Source: an uncultured Lachnospiraceae bacterium
GTDB lineage: Bacteria; Bacillota; Clostridia; Lachnospirales; Lachnospiraceae
NCBI GenBank assembly: GCA_948470335.1
Contig: CAOKOL010000001.1
Location: 124,001-188,000 of the forward strand
Reading direction: 5' to 3'
Length of the DNA stretch: 64,000 bases
Of this stretch, positions 7,126 to 16,710 are shown one piece after another (the first letter of the stretch is position 1; each line of letters opens with the position of its first letter). The notes under the pieces were generated by a model that was not told the DNA's origin, ran no database searches, and saw only the letters and a list, made by a program, of their open reading frames with translations. The translations under genes and the position numbers were made by a program.

Positions 7126-8748
7126 TCACGTTTCCGGTTCGCCCACATATTTTTTAAGCGTATTCCGCACCGCTCCCGGCCCTGCTGCCAGCTCCCGGAA
7201 ATACCCGGCCACACACCCGGCCAGCCCGCCGGCATACAGATCGACGCCGAAAATTTTCCGATTGGACAGCAGCGGCCGCAGCGCTTCGTCAAAAGGCCCC
7301 TGATCCCCCAGCCGGATTTTCTGCACGATGGGGCAGACCTCCGGCAGCATGGGATCAGGACTTAGCTGAAATGCTTTTCCTTCGTCATCAATTCCCATCA
7401 GATACCGGCACCAACCCGCCAGAACCAGCGGAATCATCTTCAAATCATCCGTTGACAGATCGGCTCTGTCCTGATAGGCATTTATGGTCTTTCCGAACCG
7501 AACCGCCAGCTTCTGAGAAGTATCACAGGCAATCCGCTGCGGCGCATCCGGCATAAAGGGATTGGGCATCCGCACCTCCAGCACCTCTTTCAGAAAATCA
7601 ACGGGACGGATAATGCCGGGGTCTGTCACCACCGGAAGTCCCTCCTGGTATCCCACCAGCTCCACCAGCTTTTTCAACTGAGGGTCCTTCATTTCTTCAT
7701 AAATCCGGGTATACCCCAGCAGGCACCCGAAAACCGCCAGCGCCGTATGCAGCGGATTCAGGCAGGTACACACTTTCATTTTCTCCACTTTGTCCACGGT
7801 TTCCCGGTCCGCGAACATCACTCCGGCCTTTTCCAGCGGAGGACGGCCGTTGGGAAAGACGTCCTCGATCACCAGATATTCCGGTTCCTCCGCATTGACA
7901 AAGGGGGCCACATAGGTGTTTTTGGAAGTTACCACCGGCTCCACGTCCTCAAATCCGGCATCTGCCAGCATCTTTTTCACACTCTCGTCGGGCCGGGGCG
8001 TAATTTTGTCGATCATGGTCCATGGAAAGGAAACCGCATCGGAGCGGATATATGCCTCAAACCCCTCCTCCGCCAGCCCGTTTTCTGTCCATGCCCTGGC
8101 GAAAGCGCTGACCGCCTCATACAGCCGGGTACCGTTGTGAGAGCAATTGTCCATGCTGACAAGAGCCAGCGGAAGCCTGCCGTTCAGATACCGCTCATAG
8201 CACAGCGCAGCCACCTTGCCCATATAGCTTTTGGGCGCAGATGGCCCTGCCGCGAAATCGGCCTGAACATCCGGCAGCAGCTCTCCTCTGCCATTTGCCA
8301 GACCATACCCTTTTTCGGTAATGGTAAAGCTGGCCATCCGCAGCGATCTGTTACGGAAAATCTCCTTCAGTCTGCCAAAATCCGCCGGATTCTGACTGTC
8401 CGCCGTCAGCGACTCCACCACGCTGGCCACTACCCGTTTCCCGATGGTTCCGTCCGGTTTTAAGGTGACGGCCAGACAGAGATTGTCCTGGGGTCTGACC
8501 GCATTTTCCACAATCTCATAGTCATAACCCTCGGCTACAATAATCCCTGTCTTCATATCCCCCTGATCCAGCAGCCTCTGACAGAGCACCGCCGGAAACG
8601 CCCGGAACAGATTTCCGCATCCGAAATGAACCCATTCCGGCCGTTTCTCTGTTTCTTCCCTTACCTGTTCTCTGTCAAAGGCAGGCAAAATAAAGCCGCC
8701 TGCCTCCCACGCGGTTTTGTCTTTTAATGCTTTTTCATCTAATTTCAT
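7126..8748 (-). CDS. Mannitol dehydrogenase family oxidoreductase (fructuronate reductase-like)
   Basis: 540 residues from the ATG at 8748 (GGTGAGG eight bases before). The N-terminal Rossmann motif WVHFGCGNLFRAFPA and the central NTYVAPF, CLNPLHTALA (with the conserved Lys of KMKVCTCLNPLH) place it in the long-chain NAD-dependent mannitol dehydrogenase/UxuB/UxaB family. Enzymes of this group interconvert D-fructuronate and D-mannonate, D-tagaturonate and D-altronate, or fructose and mannitol. The precise substrate cannot be read from the sequence, and no other hexuronate genes are next to it. Slightly longer than E. coli UxuB (about 486). Confidence 0.82.
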   Translation of the reverse strand: MKLDEKALKDKTAWEAGGFILPAFDREQVREETEKRPEWVHFGCGNLFRAFPAVLCQRLLDQGDMKTGIIVAEGYDYEIVENAVRPQDNLCLAVTLKPDGTIGKRVVASVVESLTADSQNPADFGRLKEIFRNRSLRMASFTITEKGYGLANGRGELLPDVQADFAAGPSAPKSYMGKVAALCYERYLNGRLPLALVSMDNCSHNGTRLYEAVSAFARAWTENGLAEEGFEAYIRSDAVSFPWTMIDKITPRPDESVKKMLADAGFEDVEPVVTSKNTYVAPFVNAEEPEYLVIEDVFPNGRPPLEKAGVMFADRETVDKVEKMKVCTCLNPLHTALAVFGCLLGYTRIYEEMKDPQLKKLVELVGYQEGLPVVTDPGIIRPVDFLKEVLEVRMPNPFMPDAPQRIACDTSQKLAVRFGKTINAYQDRADLSTDDLKMIPLVLAGWCRYLMGIDDEGKAFQLSPDPMLPEVCPIVQKIRLGDQGPFDEALRPLLSNRKIFGVDLYAGGLAGCVAGYFRELAAGPGAVRNTLKKYVGEPET

Positions 8749-9016
8749 GTCCGCAGCCTCACCTTTCCCTGATCTTGCCATTCAAAGGGCCATTTGTCGA
8801 TCTTTTCAGGTTAGTATGCCGCAAATCTTCTATTTTATGCGCAGAGCTTCTGCTGAGTTTTTCCAGGATAAATATTATTGAAAATGTAGTTTATTGAAAT
8901 GTTGTATTTAAAATGACTTTTCAGAAGTTCCACTATTATGCCCTGGATATCGCCGAATAACCTCATATGAAATACCTTTTTACTTCACTGCGTAATATTC
9001 TCATCCAAAAGTATTT

Positions 9017-9454
9017 TCATTCCAGACCCTCCTGATAAGGGGCATCTAAAACTTGAATTACAAATTCCACGGCATCTTCGATATCTTTCTTTGTCAGTCC
9101 ATATTCTTCACATATTTCTCCAAAAGTCATTTCGTCTTTTAAACAGGACATAATCAGGCTGATCGGTATCCTTGTGCCCTTCACTGCCGGCATACCGCTC
9201 AGTCTTTCTTTCTGCGTTTCAACACGGTCACATTTATTTGCCAACTCACTATAATACTTTTCAATCTCTCTATAATTTATATATTTTTTGTTCCAGGCTT
9301 CACCAGTCTCACCATTTATTTTTATCTCGCCAACCGGCAGGATCACCGGTTCACATATTTCCACCCGTTTTATGCCCTTAACATGTAATTGCTTTCGGGA
9401 CAAATCTGCCGTAAGCTTTTCTTTTAATAATTCCGTCTCTTTTCCTCGACCCAC
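9017..9454 (-). CDS. DUF433-domain protein (possible antitoxin-type regulator)
   Basis: 145 residues using the GTG at 9454, nine bases after AAAGGAG; a GTG three codons upstream is too close to that site. The C-terminal 60 residues (LSGMPAVKGTRIPISLIMS and GEICEEYGLTKKDIEDAVEF) are a DUF433 winged-helix domain, normally the antitoxin partner of a PIN-like DUF5615 toxin. No such toxin is adjacent. The N-terminal 80 residues are charged and not recognised. A+T-rich, like the following AraC/EamA pair, which suggests this stretch came together. Confidence 0.65.
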   Translation of the reverse strand: MGRGKETELLKEKLTADLSRKQLHVKGIKRVEICEPVILPVGEIKINGETGEAWNKKYINYREIEKYYSELANKCDRVETQKERLSGMPAVKGTRIPISLIMSCLKDEMTFGEICEEYGLTKKDIEDAVEFVIQVLDAPYQEGLE

Positions 9455-9693
9455 TACCGCCACACTCCTTTTTCATAGACATTATTCCATTTTCTTCCTC
9501 CTGATGATTTCGTATTATACCATAGTTTTCCCCCTCACACAAGATATCACACAACCTTTATCCCCCAAGCAGTACACTCTATATCACAAGTCCCATCTTT
9601 TCCTTTGAGCCTTGATACAGAACAGATAATGAAGATATTTTACAAGACTTTCAGATGTTTTGGCGGTACAATATATATAAGGAGTGAGAACGA

Positions 9694-10524
9694 ATGAAGA
9701 AAGAAACGAGAACGGTCGTTTATGATGATGCATTGCGGATTGAAGCCTACCGTTTTGAAGGAATTGTACAGCCATTCCCCAATCATTTCCATGAGCATTA
9801 TGTGATCGGATTTGTAGAGGACGGGCAGCGTGTTTTAACCTGTAAAAATAAGGAGTACAACATAGAAAAAGGAAATATAATCCTATTTAATCCGGGTGAC
9901 AATCATGGGTGTGTCCAAAGTGACAACGGCACCTTTGATTATCGGGGTTTTCATATTTCTAAAAGCATCATGATTGACTTAGCGGAAGAAGTAACAGGAA
10001 AACGGGAACTTCCCGGTTTTTCAAAGAATGTCATTTATGATGAAGAAATCACCTGTTATCTGCGCCCGCTCCACGAAATGGTTATGAACGGCACTTCTGA
10101 TTTTGGAAAAGAAGAAAGCCTTTTGTTCCTTATCTCTGCTCTGATACAAAATTACGGACAGCCCTTTGAACGCTGTGTGCCGGAATGCCGGCAGGAAATT
10201 GAAAAAGCCTGCGAATTTATCCGGCAGCATTTGAATGAACGGATTTATTTAGACCAGATATGCCGTTATGCCGGATTAAGTAAATCTACCCTGCTGCGTG
10301 CATTTACAAAATCGAAAGGGATTACGCCCTACCGCTATTTGGAAACAATCCGTATCAATGAGGCAAAAGCTCTTTTGGGAAAAGGTGTGCTGCCCATAGA
10401 CGCTGCCATGCGGACAGGATTTTCAGACCAGAGCCATTTTACCAATTATTTTAACAGCTTTATCGGGCTTGCCCCCGGCGTTTATCGGGAAATATTCTCT
10501 GACAAAGATAAGGACAGGGAGTGA
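9694..10524 (+). CDS. AraC-family transcriptional regulator with N-terminal cupin
   Basis: 276 residues, AAGGAG seven bases before the ATG. Residues 20-90 form an AraC-type cupin (FPNHFHEHYVIGFVEDGQR and GNIILFNPGDNHGC), the ligand-binding part. Residues 170-270 carry the two helix-turn-helix units (LDQICRYAGLSKSTLLRAF, then ALLGKGVLPIDAAMRTGFSD and FTNYF). The EamA transporter starts four bases after its stop, so the two form an operon and this protein probably controls export of the compound it senses. The pair is less G+C-rich than the flanking genes. Confidence 0.9.
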   Translation: MKKETRTVVYDDALRIEAYRFEGIVQPFPNHFHEHYVIGFVEDGQRVLTCKNKEYNIEKGNIILFNPGDNHGCVQSDNGTFDYRGFHISKSIMIDLAEEVTGKRELPGFSKNVIYDEEITCYLRPLHEMVMNGTSDFGKEESLLFLISALIQNYGQPFERCVPECRQEIEKACEFIRQHLNERIYLDQICRYAGLSKSTLLRAFTKSKGITPYRYLETIRINEAKALLGKGVLPIDAAMRTGFSDQSHFTNYFNSFIGLAPGVYREIFSDKDKDRE

Positions 10525-10528
10525 CGGT

Positions 10529-11413
10529 ATGAAGAACAGAAAAACATTGGGACATTTAGCGGCACTACTAACGATTGTGATTTGGGGAACGACTTTTATC
10601 TCAACAAAAATCCTGTTAGCGGATTTTCAGCCTGTGGAAATTCTTTTTGTTCGCTTTGTTATGGGCTTTTTCCTTTTACTGGCAGCATATCCCCATCCAT
10701 TAAAGACCGCGGACGATAAACAGGAATTGACCTTTGCTCTTGCGGGACTGTGCGGAATATGTCTGTATTACCTGCTGGAAAATATCGCCCTGACTTTTAC
10801 GTCAGCGTCCAACGTGGGCGTGATTATATCCGTTGCCCCGTTTTTTACGGCAATACTGGCGCATTTTACCATGAAGTCAAAGGAACCCTTACGCGCACAA
10901 TTTTTTATCGGATTTGTTGCCGCAATGGCGGGTATTCTTTTAATCAGTTTTAACGGACAGGAATTAGCGCTTAATCCTTTCGGAGATTTGCTTGCGGTTG
11001 CTGCGTCTCTTGTCTGGGCCTGTTATTCCATATTGACAAGGAAAATCGGCAGCTTTGGCTATCCTGTCATACTTTCCACACGCAGGACATTTTTTTATGG
11101 AATTTTATTTATGATACCGGCACTGTTCATTTTTGATTTTCAGACAGATTTATCCCGGTTCACAAATATAACATACCTGTTCAATATCCTGTATTTAGGG
11201 TTAGGGGCTTCCGCGCTCTGCTTTGTCACATGGAATTTTGCCGTAAAAGAATTAGGCCCGGTAAAGACAAGCGTATATATTTATATGGTTCCTGTAATAA
11301 CCGTTGTTGCCTCTGTTCTGATTTTACATGAGCAGTTGACTTTATTAGCAGGAACAGGAACGCTTCTGACTTTGATCGGGTTATTCCTGTCAGAATATAA
11401 GGCGGAAAAGTAG
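10529..11413 (+). CDS. DMT-superfamily (EamA) transporter
   Basis: 294 residues from ATG 10529 (GGGAG upstream). Ten hydrophobic segments arranged as two EamA repeats: the first starts at LGHLAALLTIVIWGTTFIS, the second at DLLAVAASLVWACYSIL. The WG-x-x-F motif in helix 1 is typical of drug/metabolite exporters of this family (RhaT/YdcZ/EamA). It probably exports an amino acid, small metabolite or drug under control of the AraC regulator that it follows by four bases. Inner membrane. Confidence 0.88.
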   Translation: MKNRKTLGHLAALLTIVIWGTTFISTKILLADFQPVEILFVRFVMGFFLLLAAYPHPLKTADDKQELTFALAGLCGICLYYLLENIALTFTSASNVGVIISVAPFFTAILAHFTMKSKEPLRAQFFIGFVAAMAGILLISFNGQELALNPFGDLLAVAASLVWACYSILTRKIGSFGYPVILSTRRTFFYGILFMIPALFIFDFQTDLSRFTNITYLFNILYLGLGASALCFVTWNFAVKELGPVKTSVYIYMVPVITVVASVLILHEQLTLLAGTGTLLTLIGLFLSEYKAEK

Positions 11414-11431
11414 AATGCCGCAAGGCGGCCC

Positions 11432-11479
11432 GCCGCAGACGCAAAGGGAATTGTCGCTTGAAAGCGACGCGTCTGCGGC
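11432..11479. repeat. Nested palindrome after the EamA gene
   Basis: GCCGCAGACGC pairs perfectly with GCGTCTGCGGC, and inside it GTCGCT pairs with AGCGAC. Neither strand continues into a T-run, so it is not a standard terminator; it lies between convergent genes and may act as a REP-like 3' end protector. Confidence 0.5.
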
Positions 11480-11515
11480 AGCTCCTATTTCACACCCTGT
11501 TCGGCCCTGTTCTCT

Positions 11516-13156
11516 CTACTCGACCCGTATCACCTGCCGCACGCCGGCCAGTTCCGTATAACCCACTTTCACCTGATCCCCGATTTTATAGAAAGGCAGA
11601 TGATGAGATATGGAGATACCTGCGGTATATACCGTGTCGCTGTCTTCCAGCATAAAGTAATATACGGTATTTCCGTCCACCACCGCAGAGGAAATGGCAG
11701 CTATTTTGCCCTGAACCTCTCCGCTTTCCTCCGGCTGAATCTCGATTTCTTCTCCGGTAAATTTGGAGGCATAGTCCGCTCTGGCCTCGTCCACGGTAAC
11801 GCCGGTTCCCACTACCTGATACTGCTCCACATCCACAAAGGCATACATTTTCACCAGACCCGCCGCATCTTTCAGGGACATGAAATAGGTAGGGCGGTTG
11901 GACACATTCAAAAGCAGGGGGAAAGTGGACACATAATTCAGGTGCTGTACCTGCCCCTGGGCGGATTCCATGGCGGAAAATTCCTCCGCGCCGGGAACCA
12001 CGTAATATTTCGTCTCCTTCGTCCGCAGATTTGCCAGAATAAACCCGGTATTGGACTCATCGCTCATCACGGAAGTCATGCCGGTGTACAGCCAGACATC
12101 GTCGCCGATGGCCAGATAATTATAACCGGCCGTGGTCTGCAGCACGCCCCTCTGTCCGATAATGGAATTGAAAAATCCGTTCTGAAACTTGCCGTAATAG
12201 TTCATCTGTTCCACCACCAGATCCGACAGATAAACCTGATCTACCCAACTGGGAATATCTTCCACATCATAGTAGACACATTCTCCCGTAACGGCATTGA
12301 CCAGCACGGCGCCGCCGATATCCTTACCGCTCCACAGCCCGATCCGGTAGCGGATGGTAGGCGCCACCCAGTAAGGCGTTCCCGCGTCGTCGATCTCAAA
12401 GGAAATCTCATCGAAAATCTTTGTGGGGTAATGAAACCGGAGATGACGATAAATATTCCGGAAAAAATATTCCCCTCTGGAATATTTGATGCCTGATTCC
12501 ATGCGGACCAGCGTCGTCTCCTGCGTCACCATATTCACGGTGATATAAGCCGGCAGACCCTGAGAACGATTATACAGCCACTTTACCGGATCGCCGTAGA
12601 TCAGCGGCGTCACCCGGTAAGGGGTTCCCTGATAATTGATCTGGGTAAAGTCTTCCTCAATCTCAAACTGAGACACCAGATCGGACATCTCCCCCAGTTT
12701 TCTTCTGCCAAGCCTTGATGCCGTGTCCCTGTCCACCACCGGAATCTGGGACATCTTGATCTCTGCCACGTCCTGGGTAAAATCACCGGTCTCCACCGAA
12801 ATCAGATTTTTATAGCGGGACGCGTGAAACAGCGGTGCGCCGATTACATTTCCCACCAGCAGCAGCACTGCCACGAAAGCCAGAAATCCCAGGAAAAATT
12901 TCACCGGTTTTCCAAGCGCCCGAAATCCGGCGCTGGCCGTATGCAGGTCGGTCCTGGGCAACGTGTAAAAAAAGTCTCTGATGGTGGAAAAGAAATTCAC
13001 GATCAGGCAGATCGCTCCCGCAAACACCAGAAAGGTCCAGAACTGAGGACTTCTGGGATTCATCGGCGGCAGCTCCACCCAGTATACAAGAAAAATCAGG
13101 AGAACTGTCAGAAGGATTTTTAAAAGTCCTGACAGCTTATGACCTCGTTGTTTCAT
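11516..13156 (-). CDS. Membrane protein with large extracytoplasmic domain (function unknown)
   Basis: 546 residues using the ATG at 13156, nine bases after AAGGAGG; the ATG two codons upstream is too near to that site. Three hydrophobic segments (about 10-28, 40-60 and 85-110) are followed by some 430 residues of beta-rich sequence that should lie outside the membrane. Repeated blocks such as QGTPYRVTPLIYGDP and AGTPYWVAPTIRYRIGLW, each followed by a strand like YITVNMVTQETTL or AVLVNAVTGECVYY, suggest tandem PepSY-like units. The last 70 residues resemble an OB-like strand domain. I do not recognise a named family. It is monocistronic and divergent from the GT-C glycosyltransferase gene. 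Confidence 0.65.
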   Translation of the reverse strand: MKQRGHKLSGLLKILLTVLLIFLVYWVELPPMNPRSPQFWTFLVFAGAICLIVNFFSTIRDFFYTLPRTDLHTASAGFRALGKPVKFFLGFLAFVAVLLLVGNVIGAPLFHASRYKNLISVETGDFTQDVAEIKMSQIPVVDRDTASRLGRRKLGEMSDLVSQFEIEEDFTQINYQGTPYRVTPLIYGDPVKWLYNRSQGLPAYITVNMVTQETTLVRMESGIKYSRGEYFFRNIYRHLRFHYPTKIFDEISFEIDDAGTPYWVAPTIRYRIGLWSGKDIGGAVLVNAVTGECVYYDVEDIPSWVDQVYLSDLVVEQMNYYGKFQNGFFNSIIGQRGVLQTTAGYNYLAIGDDVWLYTGMTSVMSDESNTGFILANLRTKETKYYVVPGAEEFSAMESAQGQVQHLNYVSTFPLLLNVSNRPTYFMSLKDAAGLVKMYAFVDVEQYQVVGTGVTVDEARADYASKFTGEEIEIQPEESGEVQGKIAAISSAVVDGNTVYYFMLEDSDTVYTAGISISHHLPFYKIGDQVKVGYTELAGVRQVIRVE

Positions 13157-13378
13157 CTTCATCAGCCTCCTTTTCAGCCGCATGTACGCCTGAAATCTCA
13201 CAGTACCTGATTTTGTGAATTTTCGGAATACATCTATGCGTATACTTTTGAGTATACCACAGAACCTCCGGCTTGAGACAACTATTTTCAGATAAACGGA
13301 TTTATCTTGATGAAATTTCACACTTCCTTCAAAATATGACTGATCTCTGATGAAAAGTGATTTTCAGATATGCCCCAG

Positions 13379-13407
13379 AAGACAAAGTCAATGAGATGTG
13401 GTATGAT
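13379..13407 (+). promoter_or_regulatory. Candidate promoter of the GT-C glycosyltransferase gene
   Basis: AAGACA (13379-13384), 17 bases, TATGAT (13402-13407), about 48 bases before the ATG. Confidence 0.35.
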
Positions 13408-13454
13408 AATAGGAACAATCATTATAACCATTCAACAGGAGAATCCATTTTAAA

Positions 13455-15143
13455 ATGAATCAACGGCAAAAACAAGCTCTCACAATCGCGGCGGGCATCC
13501 TGATCCTCGCCCTGTTCCTGGCTACCAGGCTGTACCGACTCTCCGAGATCCCCAGAGGCATCCATGTGGATGAGGCCGGCATGGCTTTTGACGCCCTTTG
13601 TCTGGCCCGGTACGGAACAGACAGATACGGCCTTTCCTGGCCGGTTTATCTGACCAATTACGGCGGCGGGCAGAGCGCGCTGTACGCCTATCTGGCCGCT
13701 GACGCTATCCGGCTGCTTCATTTTTCTCCCACCGTGTTCCGGCTGCCGGCAGTGATGGGCGGGCTGCTGACGCTGATCTTCGGCTCCCTGATCCTGAGAC
13801 GGACGCTGGGGACAAAGGCCGCGTGGACGGGCGCCCTGCTGCTTACCGTCTGCCCCTGCTTTCTGATGACTTCCCGGTGGGGGCTGGACTGTAACCTGAT
13901 GCTGGGCTTTACCGTGATGTCCCTGTATGCTCTGATGACGGCGGTTTCTTCCGGGCGAAAGCGCATGTACGCCCTGGCCGGATTGTCCTTCGGCGTCACC
14001 CTGTACTCCTATGCCGTCGCATTTATGGCGCTGCCTTTCTTTCTTGCTCCGGCCCTGCTCTGGTTGCTATGGTGTAAAAAAACAACGATAACCCAGATCC
14101 TTTTCTTCGCCCTGCCTCTGGGCCTGCTGGCCGCGCCGCTGATGCTGATGATCGCTTTTAACACCGGCCTCATCACGCCTTTTTCCACCCCCGGCTTTTC
14201 CATTCCCATTCTGCCGGAATACCGGGGCAAAGAGCTGTCCCTGGCCCATCTTCCGGAGAATCTGAATCTGTTTTCTATCCTGTTCTCCCATGATTTTCTG
14301 GCTTATAACGGATTCGCCGCTTATGGGACGCTGTATTATCTGTCCGTTCCTTTTTTCCTGCTGGGACTGGTACAGGCCATGGTTGATGCCTGGCGGCAGC
14401 TCCCCTTTTACGGAAAAAAAGACCAAACCGGCCGCCAGGATGAACAGAAATCCGGAGCAGCCTGCCCACCTGCTTCCGCAGCCCCCTGTTTTCCCTGCTC
14501 TGATAACAAGGGGCACGCTGCCGCGGACCTTTGCGGCCGCTTCTTCGTGCTGCTCTGGTTTCTGGTCTTACTTTTTGTAGGACTTTCCATGTCCGGCCCT
14601 AATATCAACCGGATGAACGCCATTTATTTTCCGCTGCTCTACTTCACCATCCAGGGGATTTTACTGTGCGGGAACGCTGTTCACAAACGCATGGGCAAAC
14701 GGAGCCTGTACATCGTTTCATCAGGCGTCGCCGGACTCTACCTGCTGCTGTTTCTCTCTTTTGCCCGGTTTTACTATCAGGACTATCCACAGCAGATTTA
14801 TCCACAGCAGTACTTTAACGACAGCCTGATCCCCATGCTGGACTATATAGACGAAAAATTTCCCGGCCAGAACCGGGAAATCTATGTGGATAACTACGAC
14901 GACAATGTAGTTCATCCCTATATTTACACTCTGCTGCGTCGTCCGAACAACCGGGATCTGTGGCTCTTTGAAGGGCAGTGGGACAACAGCTATGGCCCAT
15001 ACCATTTTAACCTGCCCGACGAGACGGACAGCGGCGGCGTCTATATCATGTACTCTAACGGCATCGCCATGGCGGCGCTGGAACAGGCCGGTTTTACCTG
15101 GGAACCGTATGAATTGTGGAAAATCTACTGGAAGCCGCAGTAG
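13455..15143 (+). CDS. GT-C fold glycosyltransferase (GT39/ArnT-like membrane protein)
   Basis: 562 residues with an N-terminal membrane helix, then IPRGIHVDEAGMAFDAL, whose acidic pair is placed as the catalytic D/E in the first outer loop of GT39/GT83 enzymes. About ten further hydrophobic segments and a C-terminal outer domain (EIYVDNYDDNVVHPYIYTLL to YELWKIYWKP) follow. Such enzymes move a sugar from a polyprenyl-phosphate carrier to a protein, lipid or glycan outside the membrane. A Pro/Ala/Cys-rich cytoplasmic stretch near 325-350 is unusual. CAGGAG lies 13 bases before the ATG. Two DnaA-box-like sequences lie inside the gene at 14783-14791 and 14798-14806, just before the larger cluster downstream. 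Confidence 0.82.
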   Translation: MNQRQKQALTIAAGILILALFLATRLYRLSEIPRGIHVDEAGMAFDALCLARYGTDRYGLSWPVYLTNYGGGQSALYAYLAADAIRLLHFSPTVFRLPAVMGGLLTLIFGSLILRRTLGTKAAWTGALLLTVCPCFLMTSRWGLDCNLMLGFTVMSLYALMTAVSSGRKRMYALAGLSFGVTLYSYAVAFMALPFFLAPALLWLLWCKKTTITQILFFALPLGLLAAPLMLMIAFNTGLITPFSTPGFSIPILPEYRGKELSLAHLPENLNLFSILFSHDFLAYNGFAAYGTLYYLSVPFFLLGLVQAMVDAWRQLPFYGKKDQTGRQDEQKSGAACPPASAAPCFPCSDNKGHAAADLCGRFFVLLWFLVLLFVGLSMSGPNINRMNAIYFPLLYFTIQGILLCGNAVHKRMGKRSLYIVSSGVAGLYLLLFLSFARFYYQDYPQQIYPQQYFNDSLIPMLDYIDEKFPGQNREIYVDNYDDNVVHPYIYTLLRRPNNRDLWLFEGQWDNSYGPYHFNLPDETDSGGVYIMYSNGIAMAALEQAGFTWEPYELWKIYWKPQ

Positions 15144-15186
15144 AAATTCCACATGAACCCCCGGCTTGTCCACTTATTTTCACATG

Positions 15187-15312
15187 GTTTTCCACATAAA
15201 TAATCCGTAAGGCACAGGATTCTCCACATTTTATCCACATTTCAGGGCAGTTATCCACACAATATTGTGGATAACCCCTCGAAATACTGCTTTTCCACAA
15301 AAGTTATCCACC
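15187..15312. promoter_or_regulatory. Cluster of DnaA boxes
   Basis: Exact TTATCCACA at 15231-15239, 15251-15259 and, reversed, 15266-15274. One-mismatch or near versions lie at 15187, 15222, 15291 and 15304. Two more (14783, exact at 14798) sit in the upstream coding region. The region is A+T-rich. Spacing and density are those of a DnaA-binding locus, but no origin genes are nearby, so a titration or reactivation site (datA/DARS-like) or DnaA-responsive regulation is more likely than oriC. Confidence 0.65.
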
Positions 15313-15320
15313 ATGCCCCC

Positions 15321-15944
15321 TCACCTGCATACTTCCAGAAAAGCTTCCAGAAGCTTTGCCGTAATCCCCCAGATTACCTTATCCTGCCAGAGATAAAAAA
15401 GCATCTCCTCCCGTTTTTTGCGCCAGGGATACGCCCTTCCGCTGCGGATACGGTCGAAGGGAAAATTCTCATCGGGAACCGTATGCTCGGTGACATAGTA
15501 CCGCTCCGGCTCCATTTCCAGCAGCTCGCAAAGAGGAACAGTAAATACGTTTTCTACTTCATCCTCACCGTAAGTTCCCCGATAGTCCTTTAGAACGGCG
15601 GCAAAGGTATGGAGCACCATGCCCCCGTCCTCCACCAGCGTATCCATTTTCCCCAGCAGCTCCAGACAGCTTTCCCCCACCAGCAGCTCCTCGCAGGTTT
15701 CCCGCACCGCGGCTTCTTTGGGCGTCTCCCCGCGCTCCACCATTCCGCCCGGAAAACAGATATCCCCCGGCTGGCGGTCGATCTTCGCGGAACGGACCTC
15801 AAATAAAAGCTCGTATCCTTTATCAGTCTCCAGCAGAGGGATACAGACTGCGAACTGCCTGCAATGTCTGATTCCCACCAGCGTAGCGTCGTGGGTCTTT
15901 ATTTTTTCCAAAATATTCCGATCAAAAACTTCTCTCTCTGCCAT
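15321..15944 (-). CDS. Nudix hydrolase, CoA pyrophosphatase-like
   Basis: 207 residues from ATG 15944 (AAGGAG just upstream). The Nudix box is complete: GGMVERGETPKEAAVRETCE followed by EL, preceded by QPGDICFP as in the NudL/YeaB group, which cleaves CoA and related nucleotide-diphosphate compounds. The C-terminal part (YVTEHTVPDENFPFD, then WGITAKLLEAFLEV) also resembles that group, where a CoA-specific motif precedes the Nudix box. Soluble, cytoplasmic. It ends next to the DnaA-box cluster, which lies between it and the convergent GT-C gene. Confidence 0.85.
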   Translation of the reverse strand: MAEREVFDRNILEKIKTHDATLVGIRHCRQFAVCIPLLETDKGYELLFEVRSAKIDRQPGDICFPGGMVERGETPKEAAVRETCEELLVGESCLELLGKMDTLVEDGGMVLHTFAAVLKDYRGTYGEDEVENVFTVPLCELLEMEPERYYVTEHTVPDENFPFDRIRSGRAYPWRKKREEMLFYLWQDKVIWGITAKLLEAFLEVCR

Positions 15945-16063
15945 CTGTCTCCTTCGAATGATCGTCACCCGTTTTCCTGTCCATGCACTTTCGTTTCCGA
16001 AATCAACGGCGTATATTTTTCCCGGTTATCCGCTCCTCATCCATCTGCGGCATTTTTTCCTGT

Positions 16064-16690
16064 TTATCCACGCTTTCCGAATCTCCAGGCTTTTAACCAC
16101 TCGTCCGCAATCATCTCATGACCCAAAGCGGTCAGATGAATCCCGTCCGTCGTCAGGGCATCCGCCGGATACTGGCTCTGTGCCGCCTGAAACACATCCC
16201 ACAGCGGAATAAATTCTGTTTCGTACTGTTCTGATAACCGGCGCAGCGGTTCCCGGAAAGTTCCAAGAGGCTCCATCCAGTTCAGGTACTCCGCCGGCTT
16301 CGGAAACAAAAAAGGCTCCATCAGAATGATTCGCGCTCCGGTCTTTTCTCTGGTTTCCCGCAAAAGCCATTCCATATGAATGCCGAACCCTTCCCCGTCA
16401 TATCCGCCCGCACCGCACAGATAAATGGAAAGATCATTGATTCCCGCCAGAATTGTCAGCACATCCGGCTGTAAGGAGATACAGTCTTCATCCCACCGCT
16501 GCCGCATCTGAAATGCCGTATATCCGTTGTGACCCCGGTTTATCACTTCTGTCCCCGCGTCTTCTCTCTGCGAAAGCTGCTCCCGGATCATACGCACATA
16601 GCCGAACCCCAGCTTTTCCCGGCCCTTATCCCACAGCCGGTCACAGTCCGTAATGCTGTCCCCGGTAAATACCATCCGTTTCTTTTCCAT
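16064..16690 (-). CDS. SGNH/GDSL-type hydrolase
   Basis: 208 residues. Block I is MVFTGDSITDCDR (catalytic Ser in GDS), block II RGHNGYTA, block III LAGINDLS (Gly and Asn of the oxyanion hole), block V DGIHLTALGHEMIA (Asp and His). No signal peptide, so it probably acts on small intracellular esters or deacetylates sugar derivatives; many Clostridia have such enzymes near carbohydrate genes. A copy of the leader element described at 25459-25577 lies between its ribosome-binding site (AAGGAGG) and the glycosyltransferase gene upstream, so it may be expressed separately from cca-GT4. Confidence 0.88.
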   Translation of the reverse strand: MEKKRMVFTGDSITDCDRLWDKGREKLGFGYVRMIREQLSQREDAGTEVINRGHNGYTAFQMRQRWDEDCISLQPDVLTILAGINDLSIYLCGAGGYDGEGFGIHMEWLLRETREKTGARIILMEPFLFPKPAEYLNWMEPLGTFREPLRRLSEQYETEFIPLWDVFQAAQSQYPADALTTDGIHLTALGHEMIADEWLKAWRFGKRG

Positions 16691-16710
16691 TCCGGACCTC
16701 CTTCTAATTT

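Noticed and set aside
15187..15312. DnaA-box cluster as the replication origin
   Set aside because: No dnaA, dnaN, rpmH, rnpA, gidA or parAB genes nearby and no clear unwinding element; kept only as a DnaA-binding locus.
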